In this document: piece after piece, positions 19,437 to 30,135 of the stretch
Layout of the letters: each line of letters opens with the position of its first letter
How positions within the stretch are numbered: the stretch's first letter is position 1
Source of the DNA: Strigamia acuminata
Taxonomy: Eukaryota; Arthropoda; Chilopoda; Geophilomorpha; Linotaeniidae
DNA: 64,000 nucleotides
Assembly (NCBI GenBank): GCA_949358305.1
Contig: OX442314.1
Coordinates: 42,726,581-42,790,580, forward strand
Direction: 5' to 3'
Program-made: the position numbers and the translations under genes
The notes under the pieces: model-generated
Database searches by the model: none
What the model was told of the DNA's origin: nothing
What the model saw: the letters and a program-made list of their open reading frames with translations, nothing else

Positions 19437-20777
19437 AGCTGGGCGTTTCGATCGTCGCGACCGTTGCGTTGTCCAGCCCGCTTTTACCTCGTGGTCCACG
19501 CGATGCCGGTTGGCTTTGCTCTTGCAAACCAAGGTGTGACCGACATCCACGTCCCTGGAGTGATTTGATTACCGCGGGGCACTGTTTATTCGGTATCAGC
19601 GTTCCAATGGCTCCAAAGTCCAACCATAAACCACACCACGACCCAAACAGCGAACCTTCAGCGTGGGTGTCGGTCATTTGAAGATTCCGGTTCCGTTGAA
19701 TTAAATTTTAACGACTCGATTCCTGATATCGAATAATTTTATGGCGAAATAAATCGAATAATCCCGAAGATTTGATAGCTCAATTGGGGGCGTCAAATGT
19801 CACCGGGTGTATAAAAAGGTGGGAGTTAGAACGAGCGCGGTTAGAAAAATAGATGCGAAATTAAAAGTGACTTGTGGTCCAATTCGTAGTTGGTCGCGAA
19901 GCGTCGGAGAATCGACACGTCGCGATATTTATAACAATCGGTCAGCTGATCGATTGTCACAAGACCGAAATTAACAAATGAGGTTGAAATGAAAATTGCG
20001 ACAAGGTCGCGTGCATAAATTAAGAATGAAACAAAAGGTAAGGAATAAAATTGAAAATTAAGAATTAGAAAAGCTCACCCGTGACATCCTCCGCCACCCA
20101 GACTTTTATTGCATCGTGAACAAAAGAGTGGGTGATCCAAAGGATCGCAAGAAATATAAATCAATATAAAAACAATGTTTGTTAAAATTAACAATGGTAC
20201 CATGGTACTTAAGAAAAATGATCAACAATCAATGAAATTGAATACAATGGCGATGACTTTCGCGAATGAGGTTCAAAAATAAAATGGAACAAAATAAAAA
20301 TATTATTACGTTGCGAAATCTTTCGCGAAAATCAAACAATTATCGATAAACACTTTGGCATTTAAACATTTCAGAAAATAAAAACGATTATATCACAGAT
20401 TGGAATCATCGACACTTCTTGCATCGGCATTAAAAGGTAATAAAAGAACAATATCACTTGAAATAAAAGTCTGGAAATAAAATATTAATATTAATATTAA
20501 TATTAACCCGCGCGTTAATTGAGGCCCGCAGTTTATTCCGAATTGGACAAAATTATAAAGCATTTATGGGCTAATTGAGGCCCGCGGTTTATTCCGAATT
20601 GGACAAAATTATAAAGCATTTATCGGCCAATTTGCGACGAAAATCACCAAAACAGTGTGTGAACTGGAACGTTTTGCATATCTTTCGGTAATTTCTACTG
20701 AAACACATGCAAAACGTTTCATTTATCATCCCTTTCCGAGATGTAACAACAATTATGGTACGTTTCGGAAACGTTGT
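19437..20777. other. Intergenic or old LTR sequence with tandem repeats
   Basis: No convincing gene. A TATA-like GTATAAAAAGG lies at 19,809-19,819 on the plus strand, an ATTAAT microsatellite at about 20,483-20,505, and two tandem 56-bp units (20,516-20,571 and 20,572-20,627, each with TAATTGAGGCCCGC). Similar GGCCCGCG words occur just outside the right LTR at 44,550-44,580, so this may be the target locus of the large Gypsy element. Confidence 0.5.
20516..20627. repeat. Two tandem 56-bp units
   Basis: TAATTGAGGCCCGC(A/G)GTTTATTCCG... repeats twice with few differences. Confidence 0.85.
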
Positions 20778-20868
20778 GACGTTCTCGAAATGTTATACTT
20801 AAAATACAACACGGGGAACGTTAGGATTGCTTTTAAAAAGACTTACATATAATATAAATAATTACTAA

Positions 20869-20876
20869 CTTTTATA
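20869..20876 (-). promoter_or_regulatory. Likely TATA box of the Gypsy LTR
   Basis: TATAAAAG on the minus strand, repeated at 43,412-43,419 in the other LTR. Its position implies a very long U3 and a short R-U5. Confidence 0.5.
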
Positions 20877-21020
20877 ATTTAACTCTCTGACTTTTAATAA
20901 AGATACTTTGATATAAAATGGGATAATTCCGACCCGGAATTATCTTACAATAAAATATGAATAAATGTTAATTTACAATGCTGGGTTTCCAGACTTTGAG
21001 AACATAGCAAATAAGAAAGA

Positions 21021-21335
21021 TTAATTAATATATTCATGCAAGACAAAATAACTTATAATTAGGAATAAGGAAATTAGGAAAAATACTGATGCAATGAATA
21101 TTATGGATTCCGTCCTGAATCTTCTTATTGCGTCCAGTCGCTCGGCGTGGGCGACGGAATTCGCTTGGACGTCAAACTTGAAGTCCAACCTCGCTTCGGT
21201 CCTCGTGTGCGTCCTGGCGGGCTGTGGCTCGTCTGGGACCGCTATTATCTCGAGATATGCCGGTCTTGGCTGTATCTCGTTCGTGGCGTCTTCGTACGTC
21301 TCGGGAATTGGCTCCAACGGAATATTTCCACTCAT
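21021..21335 (-). CDS. LTR-encoded tail-anchored membrane protein, unknown
   Basis: 104 aa from an ATG at 21,333-21,335 (MSGNIPLEPIPETYED). The frame is open further upstream but lacks another ATG. It has a polar, proline- and charge-rich N-terminal part, a basic region, and one strong membrane segment near the C-terminus (IIFIASVFFLISLFLIISYF) followed by VLHEYIN. There is no signal peptide, so a tail-anchored protein is the natural reading. The frame is intact in both LTRs and the visible difference is N to D. It lies in U3, upstream of the likely TATA box, so it would be made from the 3' LTR of element RNA, a layout comparable to retroviral U3 genes. No homologue is recognised. Confidence 0.55.
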   Translation of the reverse strand: MSGNIPLEPIPETYEDATNEIQPRPAYLEIIAVPDEPQPARTHTRTEARLDFKFDVQANSVAHAERLDAIRRFRTESIIFIASVFFLISLFLIISYFVLHEYIN

Positions 21336-21932
21336 ACGAGCGGAATACAAACGCAAGCGGAATTCCGCTGTCTTAGTCGGGAAATCCCGTAAACTAGATC
21401 TGCTTACGTTCGGCAACGTGGTGAATCTTCCTCCCTCGGTCCAGCGTTTGTTGCGGCGGTGGACGAGCGTTCTAGCCGTGGCGAACTGAAGATTCTTGAC
21501 TCTTTTTGGCTAAGAGTGTTGGCCAACTCTTACTTGGAGAAGAGTGTAATCCCTCTCTTCGGCGGGAAGAGAATTACCGATAATATCCTGAAATAACCGT
21601 TGTGTTATTTCAAGATGTGAGCCCAGAGTCCAAATGAAGTGATTATCTCAAACAAACAATGATTTTCAATAGTTTTCAGTTGTGTGTTTTTGTGAGATGT
21701 TTTCAGGTTCATGGTTTGGTTCAGACTGAGTTCTTAGCAGCTGCTCTCACTGCTAACAGGATGTAGCACATCCTGTAGTCCCTAGATCTTATCTTGTTTC
21801 CCACACAAGATAGGGGCTACATCCTGTGTGCCTGGATGATTCTTGCAATCCTTTTGGTACTCAAATTAGACTCACATAAAATTATTAGATTTAAGGAATT
21901 TCCTTTATTAGTCGTAATTTGGGATTACCACA

Positions 21933-21946
21933 CTTCCCTCCTTTTT
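21933..21946 (-). promoter_or_regulatory. Polypurine tract
   Basis: AAAAAGGAGGGAAG on the minus strand immediately before the 3' LTR TGTGGT end. A related element has TTAAAAGGGGGGGAAG at 48,124-48,139. Confidence 0.8.
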
Positions 21947-21978
21947 AGGGGAGAAGTGGAACCACTTCTTCTTTTCCT

Positions 21979-24549
21979 TTATGCGTTGCTCAGATCCAAG
22001 GTCGGGACCGGGCTCTCCAAAATTGTGAACTTTGGGTTTCCTCTGTCTGGTCCAGACGCCATTCCTGGATTGATCTTGAGCCATACTTCTTCAATGCCAT
22101 GGATTCGGTCGTAGACGTGTCTGACTGGAATCTGGTATGTTTCTGGACAGTTGTCGATGTGTCTTCGGGCTTTTACCAGTCTGGCTTGGAGAAGTGGGTC
22201 GGAGCCACATTTGGCATGGATCTCTAACCAGTCAAATGTTTCCTGGCACAGCACTGAATTATTCATCAATATAATGCGAGTGCTTGCGGAGAATTTTAGC
22301 AAAGGGTAGTAATATCGAATTTTTCCGTAGTTGTTATTATCGATTACTGGCCCTTTAGGTTTCTCGTTTACTTGATGCGTTTTGCTTTCGGCGATTGCTT
22401 TCGATATCTCCAGCAGTTCTAATCGGTGGCGAACGCGTTCTTCCTGCAACCTAGCGTCGGCTTGCACCAATCGTGGTGTTGGACACGCATCTGATTGCCA
22501 TCCTGATGTATAGCCAGAAGTTCGTTGATCCTTTTCTGGCGTAGATTTGGATGCACTCGTTGAACTCCGGTGACCTGATGCAATGGCGGCAGCCATTGGT
22601 GTGTACGTGGCTTCAGGTCTGGACGAAGGCGGCTGTGGTCCAGGCGTCCGTCCGGTTGCGAATACTGGCATATATGGGTTTGTGGCTGGTGGCACGAATG
22701 GCTTCAATCCTAACTCAACTTCGGATTTTCTGGCTTGCCATTCCCCACGCAAGCGCATGGCTCCCTGGCTTGCTGTCTCGCCGCTTGCGAGGGCTTTTCT
22801 GACTAAATCGGCTCGCAATTCGGCGGGGTCAGGTAGTATCGACATCCAATTCTGTATCATTTCCCTGGGAATTCCCATTGGCGATGACCATAGAAATGTT
22901 ATTGCCATAAAGGCGTATTCGTCCGTTGCCAATACTCCTGGATATAGAATCCTTTGTGGTGCGCGAGTCATTTTTCGTTTGAAGCGCTTCAGGAACCTTT
23001 CGTTTTGTTCGTTGAGTGGGGTTTTCCTGAACTCTTCTGCGTTCCGCTGCCAATCGAATATTCCCTCGTTTATTTGGTCGTTCTGGAAGACGTCCAAATG
23101 CGGTTTGAGCAGTTCTTGCGCTTCTTTTGCATATACTGAATATCTTTCGCATAATTTTCGGTAATCTTGATTAAATCCATCAACTGGCTGCATGGATATA
23201 TTTCCCGAAAAATTAACTTGTGATACCTCAGGGACTGGAATTGATAAGTCCTCTTTCGGAAGTCGGTAGCTCACGAGCTTTTCGTGTGGCATGATGTATC
23301 GTTGCACCTGCCCTGCATTCTTGGTATTTTTAGAGGAGTTCCTCAAACTTTCCGGAATGCTTGCTTCTCTGTGTCTGGGCCGCAGAATCTTTCTGGGTTT
23401 GACAGCTCCCTTCTTCTCCAATGGTGGCGGAGGAGGAGGTGGCGGCGACTTCTCTTTTTCTGGGCGATTTTCGTTCGACCAGATTATTGGTGAATGCTTG
23501 CTATGGTTTGAACTTCGCGTAGAACCTGGCGGCGTCTTTGGTCCTTTCTGTGCTGATTCGAGATTGCTTTGAAGTTCTGCATCGCTTTGTCGTCCTTCAG
23601 TGGTCACCTGAACTGTTGTGGGCGTGATGTGAATGGTTCTATTCGGCCGCTGCTGCTGATAGCTGTGGCCTTTCTTCATCACGACTTCGGATAAAATCTT
23701 CCAATCCTCCGGCGGAAGTTGGCGACTTGATTCAGGCGGCGTTGGATGATTCTGCGTTCCGACGTACGTCTCTCGATGCCTTGGTGGAGGTGATCGCTGA
23801 TGATGCGAGTTCCATCGATTTTGATGCTGGTCACGTCGACTTTGATGTTTTGATCTTGCGAGTCGACTTCGGAGATCTAGTCGTGTTCGCAAATCGCTGT
23901 AGTCTTGGTTGAGGATTTTCCTCTCAGGCTCATCTTCGTATGTCCGACGACGTTCTTCGTCGGCTCTTTTCTTGTCCCCAATTTCTTTGGACATGACAGG
24001 ATCTGCGCTCGAAAATACACCTGCCATATGGAGTTGGTGCATTTCTGTTTGCGTCTTTGCGAAGTATGGAGGGCGTGATCCAGGTCTAACTGACTGTGGA
24101 AACCGCTTCAGCTTTTTCTCATACTCCGCTTTCGCCTTCAGATACTTGGCAGCGACTTCATGCATTGTCGATCGCAGCCTTTCTCGAATTTCCTCCAAAA
24201 TGGCTTTTTTATCCGATCCTCGTTTAAAGAATCTTCTCCTGTCCCGGTCTTCTTGACTCGTGATCGGGTACTCTTGTGCTAATAACTCCGTCCATAATGG
24301 CGCGGGAACGTCGGCGCCCCATAACGCGATACGAGCTTCTTCGCGTTTGTTAACTGGCATGCAAACACACAGTCTTTTGTCGGTTCCCCATCGTCTTTCG
24401 ATTGCTTTGGACCACCATTTTCTTACTCTCCATGGCCCATATTTCTCGAATGCAATTCTTAGTGCCTCCGGAATTCTGCCTCGTTGTATTGCCCAGTTGC
24501 AGAACCCGGCGTCGTAAATGTCCTCCCACGTGGCCATATACGAGAGAAC
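21979..24549 (-). CDS. Third ORF of the Gypsy-type element, main exon (unknown family)
   Basis: The internal ATG at 24,537 gives 852 aa. A splice acceptor at 24,550-24,551 would join four more codons to the 24-codon exon at 24,695-24,766. N-terminal about 180 residues are helical and W/R-rich (MATWEDIYDAGFCNWAIQ); then Arg/His-rich and Ser/Pro-rich linkers with a run of eight prolines (SPPPPPPPPLEKK), a helical block (about 450-620: AFMAITFLWSSPMG, GETASQGAMRLRGEW), another linker, and a conserved C-terminal block (about 740-850: ILMNNSVLCQETFDWLE, EEVWLKINPGMASGPDRG). No signal peptide, membrane span or zinc finger is seen, so it is not an envelope. The two helical blocks and the proline run recur at 48,296-49,180. 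Role unknown; the basic linkers suggest nucleic-acid binding. Confidence 0.75.
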   Translation of the reverse strand, partial: VLSYMATWEDIYDAGFCNWAIQRGRIPEALRIAFEKYGPWRVRKWWSKAIERRWGTDKRLCVCMPVNKREEARIALWGADVPAPLWTELLAQEYPITSQEDRDRRRFFKRGSDKKAILEEIRERLRSTMHEVAAKYLKAKAEYEKKLKRFPQSVRPGSRPPYFAKTQTEMHQLHMAGVFSSADPVMSKEIGDKKRADEERRRTYEDEPERKILNQDYSDLRTRLDLRSRLARSKHQSRRDQHQNRWNSHHQRSPPPRHRETYVGTQNHPTPPESSRQLPPEDWKILSEVVMKKGHSYQQQRPNRTIHITPTTVQVTTEGRQSDAELQSNLESAQKGPKTPPGSTRSSNHSKHSPIIWSNENRPEKEKSPPPPPPPPLEKKGAVKPRKILRPRHREASIPESLRNSSKNTKNAGQVQRYIMPHEKLVSYRLPKEDLSIPVPEVSQVNFSGNISMQPVDGFNQDYRKLCERYSVYAKEAQELLKPHLDVFQNDQINEGIFDWQRNAEEFRKTPLNEQNERFLKRFKRKMTRAPQRILYPGVLATDEYAFMAITFLWSSPMGIPREMIQNWMSILPDPAELRADLVRKALASGETASQGAMRLRGEWQARKSEVELGLKPFVPPATNPYMPVFATGRTPGPQPPSSRPEATYTPMAAAIASGHRSSTSASKSTPEKDQRTSGYTSGWQSDACPTPRLVQADARLQEERVRHRLELLEISKAIAESKTHQVNEKPKGPVIDNNNYGKIRYYYPLLKFSASTRIILMNNSVLCQETFDWLEIHAKCGSDPLLQARLVKARRHIDNCPETYQIPVRHVYDRIHGIEEVWLKINPGMASGPDRGNPKFTILESPVPTLDLSNA

Positions 24550-24694
24550 CTGAATAAATTAATTATTCCATTAGACGGGAAACTCCCATATTCGACGGCA
24601 GCCATGTTGGTTTCGATTAACAACTTTTCGAAATTGCTTTTTGTTGACTTTGCAATTTTTTCTTTTTTAACTATTTTTTGTTAATCATAAATAC
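24550..24694 (-). other. Predicted intron in the third ORF
   Basis: 145 nt, donor ATGAAG|GTATTT and acceptor TTTATTCAG|GTTCTC on the minus strand. The join keeps the reading frame (phase 0). Confidence 0.65.
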
Positions 24695-24766
24695 CTTCAT
24701 GGTCTCCTCGAATTCTTCTTCATCCTCGCTATCTTCGTCGGGGATGTAGGCGCGTTTGCGTGACAT
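24695..24766 (-). CDS. First coding exon of the third ORF
   Basis: 24 codons: MSRKRAYIPDEDSEDEEEFE then ETMK. The start M(S)RKRAYIP resembles the Gag start MPRRKSFIP at 43,240, followed here by an acidic stretch. A TATATAAT word lies about 70 nt upstream (24,832-24,842 region), so this exon could be reached by splicing from the LTR or from an internal promoter. Confidence 0.6.
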
Positions 24767-25042
24767 GATTGGCGCTCGTTACTTTCGTCCGAAATTTTGA
24801 TAAATTCCTAATTTCGACGAAGTTTGTTTGTTATTATATATTTATTGTGGCAATCCACTTCAGTTTAACTTACTATCCAGTGATAAATCCTATTTTCGTT
24901 GGTAAATCCGAGTTGTTTGTTTGACACGAACACTTGTGTGTTTTCACTTTGGCGATGAACGGAAAAGTGACGTTTTGTTTCCGTTCAGCCCCTATCCCAT
25001 GACGTCATCCATATCCTGGATTCCGAGTGACGCCATTTCTAT

Positions 25043-26779
25043 TTATAAATACTGGGGACTTCGGATTTTTGCTCGATCTCTTAAATTGTATTTAAGAGTC
25101 GGTTTTTCACTGGTTTCGTGTGGATTTTCCACTTTATCTTTTTTGCGCAATTTATTTCTAATTTTCCTTCTCACCCCTTCCTCCCTCCTTTTTAAAAATT
25201 CGTCCACTTGTTGACGGATTTCTACATTATTGACAGGTGGGAATGGAGTGGCTTGGACTTCACACTCTGGTGTGGAATGCGCTCCATTGTTTTCTGCAGG
25301 CGCTGTCTCATCATTTGGAGGGGTCGCGACTTCGTCATAAAGTGTGTTGACAACTTCTGCATTTATGTCGCTTGCAGATTGATTTTCTTTCCATATTTCC
25401 TGGTTAAATTCAGGAAAATATGGAGTCAATTCTGTCAAATGAATTGATCCAAAAATTTTGTTGTCTCTTAACCTTTTCAATTTTGCCGCGCCTCCTTGGT
25501 GAATTTGCATAATGACGTACGGCCCTGTGCGTTTATCGGCTAATCCTGCCGAAATTCCATGTTGTGCACTTGATAATATGTGACTTTCTCGCCACACAAG
25601 ATCATTGACTCGGAAATCTTGAAATTTTCCGTCCAATTTCTTGTTTTTTACTCTTTCTCGCAAATCGACGATGTGCGCCATCATGTGTTGATATGTGTCA
25701 CCAATGATGCGCTCCAATTTTTGCACGTAAATGTGAGGATTTTGCGGGTCGATTTGCAACATATCATCCAATATTCTTGGGTCCCATGGCACTCGAAATT
25801 CGCGCCCGCAATTTAAATATGCTGGCGAATAGCCTCTACCACGGGTGTCAGTGGTTCTTATACTGAATGCTATTTCGCGTAAATATTTATCCCATTTATT
25901 GTGAAGGTCAGAATAAATCGAAATAATATATTTTATGTCTCTGTTAACCCTTTCGACTGGGTTGGCTTGTGGATGATAAGGGGACGTGAATTTCGGCACA
26001 ATTTTAAATTTTCGGCAAAATTCTTTGTAGACTTTGGCTTTAAATTGTGGGCCATTGTCTGACAATAATTTGCGGGGAAATCCCCATCTCATTGATACAT
26101 CGTAGATGCAATTAGCGATTTTTACCGCTGTTGGATTTGACATTGGGTAAAAAATTGGCCATCTTGTTGCGACATCTACAATTACCAAGATGTATGTATT
26201 TCCGCGATCTGTTCTTGGTTTTGGGCCTGTGAGGTCGATACTGAGACACTCAAATGGTGCGTAAGGCCCAATTTCTGCGGATTCAATTTTTGGCTTAATG
26301 CGTGGCTTACATGCCTGGCAACGTGGGCAGTGTTTAATAAAGCGTGCCACGTCTTTTTTCATTCCTGACCATGTATAAATTCGTCGCATTCGGTATAATG
26401 TGCGAGAAATTCCACAATGGCTTGCCAGCGGATGGCCGTGCATTAACCATAAGACTCTGTGACGTAAAGTCTTTGGTACTACTACTTTCATCGCTCTTCC
26501 ATCATCACCTAATTCGTCGGAAAGAGTGGGTTGGAATCGAAGTAGTAATCCATCTTCCACAATATGTTGATTTGCCACTTTTCGGAAAATCTGTTTTTCT
26601 ATTGGCGTTCTAACTTGTGGTGGAAGTTCTTGTGTCTCCAGAAAATGTCTCATTTGTTGACATTGTCTATCTCGGATTTGATGATCAATAAAGTCTTGTC
26701 GCGAAGGTGGCGCACAATCTAATTGTTCTGTTACTCTGGCGACAAATGTTTTCATCATTTTATTTTCTGTATTGGGCAT
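25043..26779 (-). CDS. Gypsy integrase region of Pol
   Basis: 578 aa from a Met, but the frame is open upstream to a TGA at 26,915-26,917 and continuous with Pol above it, so this is the C-terminal part of the same polyprotein. HHCC zinc domain (MHGHPLASHCG...HCPRCQACKP), catalytic D in CLSIDLTGPK, D in LLSDNGPQF, E in ANPVERVNRD, then a chromo/SH3-like C-domain (GPYVIMQIHQGGAAKLKRL) and an acidic-to-basic tail. Integrase motifs are complete. Confidence 0.9.
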   Translation of the reverse strand: MPNTENKMMKTFVARVTEQLDCAPPSRQDFIDHQIRDRQCQQMRHFLETQELPPQVRTPIEKQIFRKVANQHIVEDGLLLRFQPTLSDELGDDGRAMKVVVPKTLRHRVLWLMHGHPLASHCGISRTLYRMRRIYTWSGMKKDVARFIKHCPRCQACKPRIKPKIESAEIGPYAPFECLSIDLTGPKPRTDRGNTYILVIVDVATRWPIFYPMSNPTAVKIANCIYDVSMRWGFPRKLLSDNGPQFKAKVYKEFCRKFKIVPKFTSPYHPQANPVERVNRDIKYIISIYSDLHNKWDKYLREIAFSIRTTDTRGRGYSPAYLNCGREFRVPWDPRILDDMLQIDPQNPHIYVQKLERIIGDTYQHMMAHIVDLRERVKNKKLDGKFQDFRVNDLVWRESHILSSAQHGISAGLADKRTGPYVIMQIHQGGAAKLKRLRDNKIFGSIHLTELTPYFPEFNQEIWKENQSASDINAEVVNTLYDEVATPPNDETAPAENNGAHSTPECEVQATPFPPVNNVEIRQQVDEFLKRREEGVRRKIRNKLRKKDKVENPHETSEKPTLKYNLRDRAKIRSPQYL

Positions 26780-26914
26780 ATATTTCCAATCTTCTTCCTC
26801 TTGATCTTGCTCGAACTCCTCATCTTTGGTGTTGAGTGATTGGCACCAATATGTGATGAACTTTTCTTCTTTTTCTTCAGGAGTTGGCTCGCGATCTTGA
26901 CGTGGAAGTTGGTT

Positions 26915-29900
26915 TCAATTTGTGAATGACCATTGTCCATTTGCTGTTGGGCAATATGACGTAATTTCATCGTAGATTTCGGGTTCATCCAAATTATCTA
27001 CTGGTGCTCGTGATAATGCGTCAGCTACGACGTTTGATGGCCCTTTGATGTAATTTATTTTGAAGTTGAAACTCATAAGTTCCATCTGCCATCTTGCCAA
27101 ACGTCCGGCTGGTTCTTCTAACATCATTAACCATTTGAGTGCTTGGTGGTCCGTCTGCACTGTGAAGTGCGTAAACTCTAAATATGGACGGAATTTCCGT
27201 AATGCCCAGATTACGCCGAGACATTCTAAGTCCGTAGCGCTGTAATTTTTCTCAGCTTGCTGAAGGCTTCTGCTCGCGTAGACACACGGAACTTCTATCA
27301 TTTGACCATCGACTAGCTGCTCCTGCATAAGTGCCGCTCCAAGTCCTTTTTGACTGGCATCCGTATGCACAATAAATGGCCTGTATAGGTTTGGCAGCTT
27401 TAGCGTATCTGAGTCGGTTAGTGCTGCTTTAATTTCGTCAAATGCTTTTTGATGAACTTCAGTCCACACAAATTCTGTTTCCTTTTTTAGCAGTGGGCGT
27501 AATGGCTCTGCTGTGGTTGCCAAATTCTTCAGCAGTCGGTGGAAGAAATTCACCATTCCAAGGAATCTTTGTAAACTTTTGAGATCCGTTGGTGCTGGAA
27601 AGTCTTTGATTGCTGAGACTTTCTTTGGGTCCACACTGAGCCCATTAACTCCAAGCTTGTAGCCCAAAAAGGAAAGTTCTTTTCTGAAAAACTTTGATTT
27701 TTCTGGATTTACATGTAATCCAGCATTTTTCAATTTGGTCAAAACATTGTCAACATGTTGTATGTGTTCCTTGAATGTTTTTGAAACGATGACAATGTCA
27801 TCCAGATATGCCCACGCATACATCCTGTATGCGTCTCCCAAAACTTTTTCGATCATTCTTTGGAATGTCGTGGGCGCATTGACCAGACCGAACGGCATCA
27901 CGTTAAACATGAGACGTCCGATCGGACTCCAAAAGGCTGTTTTAGGGCGGTCCTCTGACCTTAATTCGATCTGCCAGTACCCTTTTGTTAAGTCTATTGT
28001 CGAGACCCAATTGAACTCGCCTAATTCACGCAAAATTTCGTCAATTGTCGGCATTTGCGGTGGATCATATTTAGTGTGTTCATTTATCGGACGATAATCA
28101 ATACAGAGACGAGGGTCCGATCCTTGCCTCATCACAAGGACTATCCTTGTTGCGTAATCGCCAATTGCATCTGACACATAGCCTTTTTCTTTCAAATCTG
28201 TGCACATTTGCTTTAAAATTTCACGTTTCTGGGGATTCCAGCTGTGAAATGGCACCCTTATTGGCTTATCTGTATCTAAGTCAATGCTATGTTGTGTCAC
28301 GTGTGTTCTCCCTGGTACTTTTGTCAGAATTTTTTCATGTCTGCGTAGCACCTTTTCTAACTGTTTTGCTTCAGTTAATTCCAATTTTGCTTCATCAGTC
28401 AATGTTGCAATCGCATTTCCAACTTTTAGTCGAGCTTGGAATGTTTTATAATCTGTCTTTTTCACAAATGTCATAAATGATGATGCTGGTTGGTCTAATT
28501 TCTCTTCGTAGCGTTCCAACACATCTTGCGCAATATATGGTCTTGGCGCTGGCACATTTGCGATAAAATTCCATCCTCCCGTTACTGGATTTGGCTGAAT
28601 ATTTAATTTTTTCATAAAATCATTTCCAGCGAGAATGAAGGAATACTGATGTGGCAAAATTATGAAATGATGATTATTCACACCGTGGGACCACGTGAAT
28701 GACAAATTGATGTGTCCAACAGGCGTTACATCTCCGTCTGCAGTTGATACAACTGCTTTTGAATCTCCTGGAATTATTTTCTTTTCCAGTTCCATCTTCT
28801 TGATTAGAGGCATCGTGATGTAGCTCCGGTTGGCCCCTGAATCCAGCATAGTTACTATGGATCCTTTTTTCGTAATAATTCTTAGCGTCGTTAGACCATT
28901 CATGATTTCATCATTGGAAACCAAGATGTCACTTCGCCTTAGACGGTATTTTTCTTCGCCTGAGAACTGAGGTAATTCTCCAAACATCGCGTCCAATGTT
29001 ATGAATTCGCTCTTCATCGACATTATTTCTTCGCTTAATGTCGGTGTTTCTTCAAAATCTTTTTTCACATTGCACCAAAAGACTGTAGCTGGCGACTCTG
29101 TCGGTTTTTCCATTTGTTCCAGCTCTGCTTTTACTTCTTTGGTGAAATATGATGCATCTATTTTTTGAATCTCTGTTTTAATTTCTTCCTTCACTTCCAA
29201 CTTGTGCTCTGGAGTTTCCCGTTTATCGTTATTTGCTTTAACTTCTTCTGAAATTTCCATTTCTTTTGCTTGTGCCACTGTCTCTTCTTTCGCACCGGTT
29301 TCCGAGTTACACATGGGCGCGGGCTGCTCTTGGCTTCGAGAGTCCGCGCCTACATGTTTTTTTTGAACCAATTCCGTCAATGACTGCACGATCTTCTCAA
29401 TGTCCTCCTTCGTAAATTTCTTTGGTTGGGGACAATTCCTTGCCCAATGTCCTAATTGCTGACAATTGTTGCAAGGTGAGTTCTCCGGCGTGGCCTTGAC
29501 TGTTGGCTGTGTAGACTTCGGAACCGCTCCTGTAGGTAATGGCGCCGTTGATGTTGAAGGTTGACTCAGAAATCTTTCCATCACCTTCGTGAGGTTATTT
29601 GAAGCTGTGGTTGGCTTTGCAGCTTGAGTTAGCGTTGAGGCTGGCGCAGATGCAGGTGCTGCTGCTGCTGCTGGGCGAGTGAACGGATTCAACGTCCTTC
29701 CTTGCAGTGATGGCTTATATTTTGGAGCTGTCGGGTTATTTCTTGTGTAGAATGCGTGTGCTCCTTCTAATAAATCATCAACTTCTGACTCTACTTCTTC
29801 CTGTGCCCAATTTGTCTCATTTGGCACTTCTTCTTCATCTTCCATTTCCAATCTTTCCACTATTGCTTTTGCTGTCATCTTGACTGCACTTTTGGGTGGA

Positions 29901-30135
29901 GGGTGAGGATTGGATGGGTCCACTGGCACTGTTCGTTCAGCTGGCGTGTTTGATGAAGGCGGGAGAATGTATTGTCGTGGTTTCATTCGCCTCGTACCTC
30001 CGGAAGCTGCTTCGGATTGCTTCTTACTTAGCTCTTTCATGGCTTCACGATCGGCGTTTGTCATGTATGTAATAAAACGTTCGTCGATCTTTGTTTGGTG
30101 AGCTCGCATGAATGTGGCTAATTTTTTAAATGACC
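26915..30135 (-). pseudogene. Gypsy Pol: zinc knuckle, protease, RT, RNase H (5' part cut off by insertion)
   Basis: The Met-initiated frame 26,915-30,109 has 1064 codons, but the reading frame enters from Gag across the insertion at 30,135/40,458, so the first Met is internal. CCHC knuckle CNNCQQLGHWARNC (about 213-226), protease MLDSGANRSYITM (DSG variant), RT with STIDLTKGYWQI and YAWAYLDDIVIVS, RNase H with VHTDASQKGLGAAL and SATDLECLGVIWAL, ending with DALSRAP. The frame stops at TGA 26,915-26,917; the next codons in the same phase lead into integrase. The TGA is either a mutation or a readthrough site; the location favours mutation. Confidence 0.9.
30132..30135. repeat. Target-site duplication GACC, left
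   Basis: GACC precedes the left 1912-bp LTR and follows the right one at 40,458-40,461. Removing the element and one GACC restores the Gag-Pol frame. Confidence 0.85.

Larger units (their letters stand above)
20778..21932 (-). repeat. 3' LTR of the Gypsy-type element
   Basis: 1155 bp, starting TGTGGTAATCCC on the minus strand after a purine tract. It encodes a small membrane ORF (21,021-21,335), has several perfect hairpins between 21,500 and 21,830, and a TATAAAAG at 20,869-20,876 about 90 nt before its 3' end, which places nearly the whole LTR in U3. Confidence 0.85.

Noticed and set aside
20483-20505. Replication origin from the ATTAAT repeat
   Set aside because: Short microsatellite only; nothing else supports an origin.
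21979-24549. Envelope gene of an errantivirus
   Set aside because: Position and splicing fit, but there is no signal peptide, furin site or membrane anchor, and the content is basic and proline-rich.
26755-26988. Lysine-rich minus-strand ORF as a separate gene
   Set aside because: Out-of-frame reading of the Pol linker between RNase H and integrase.
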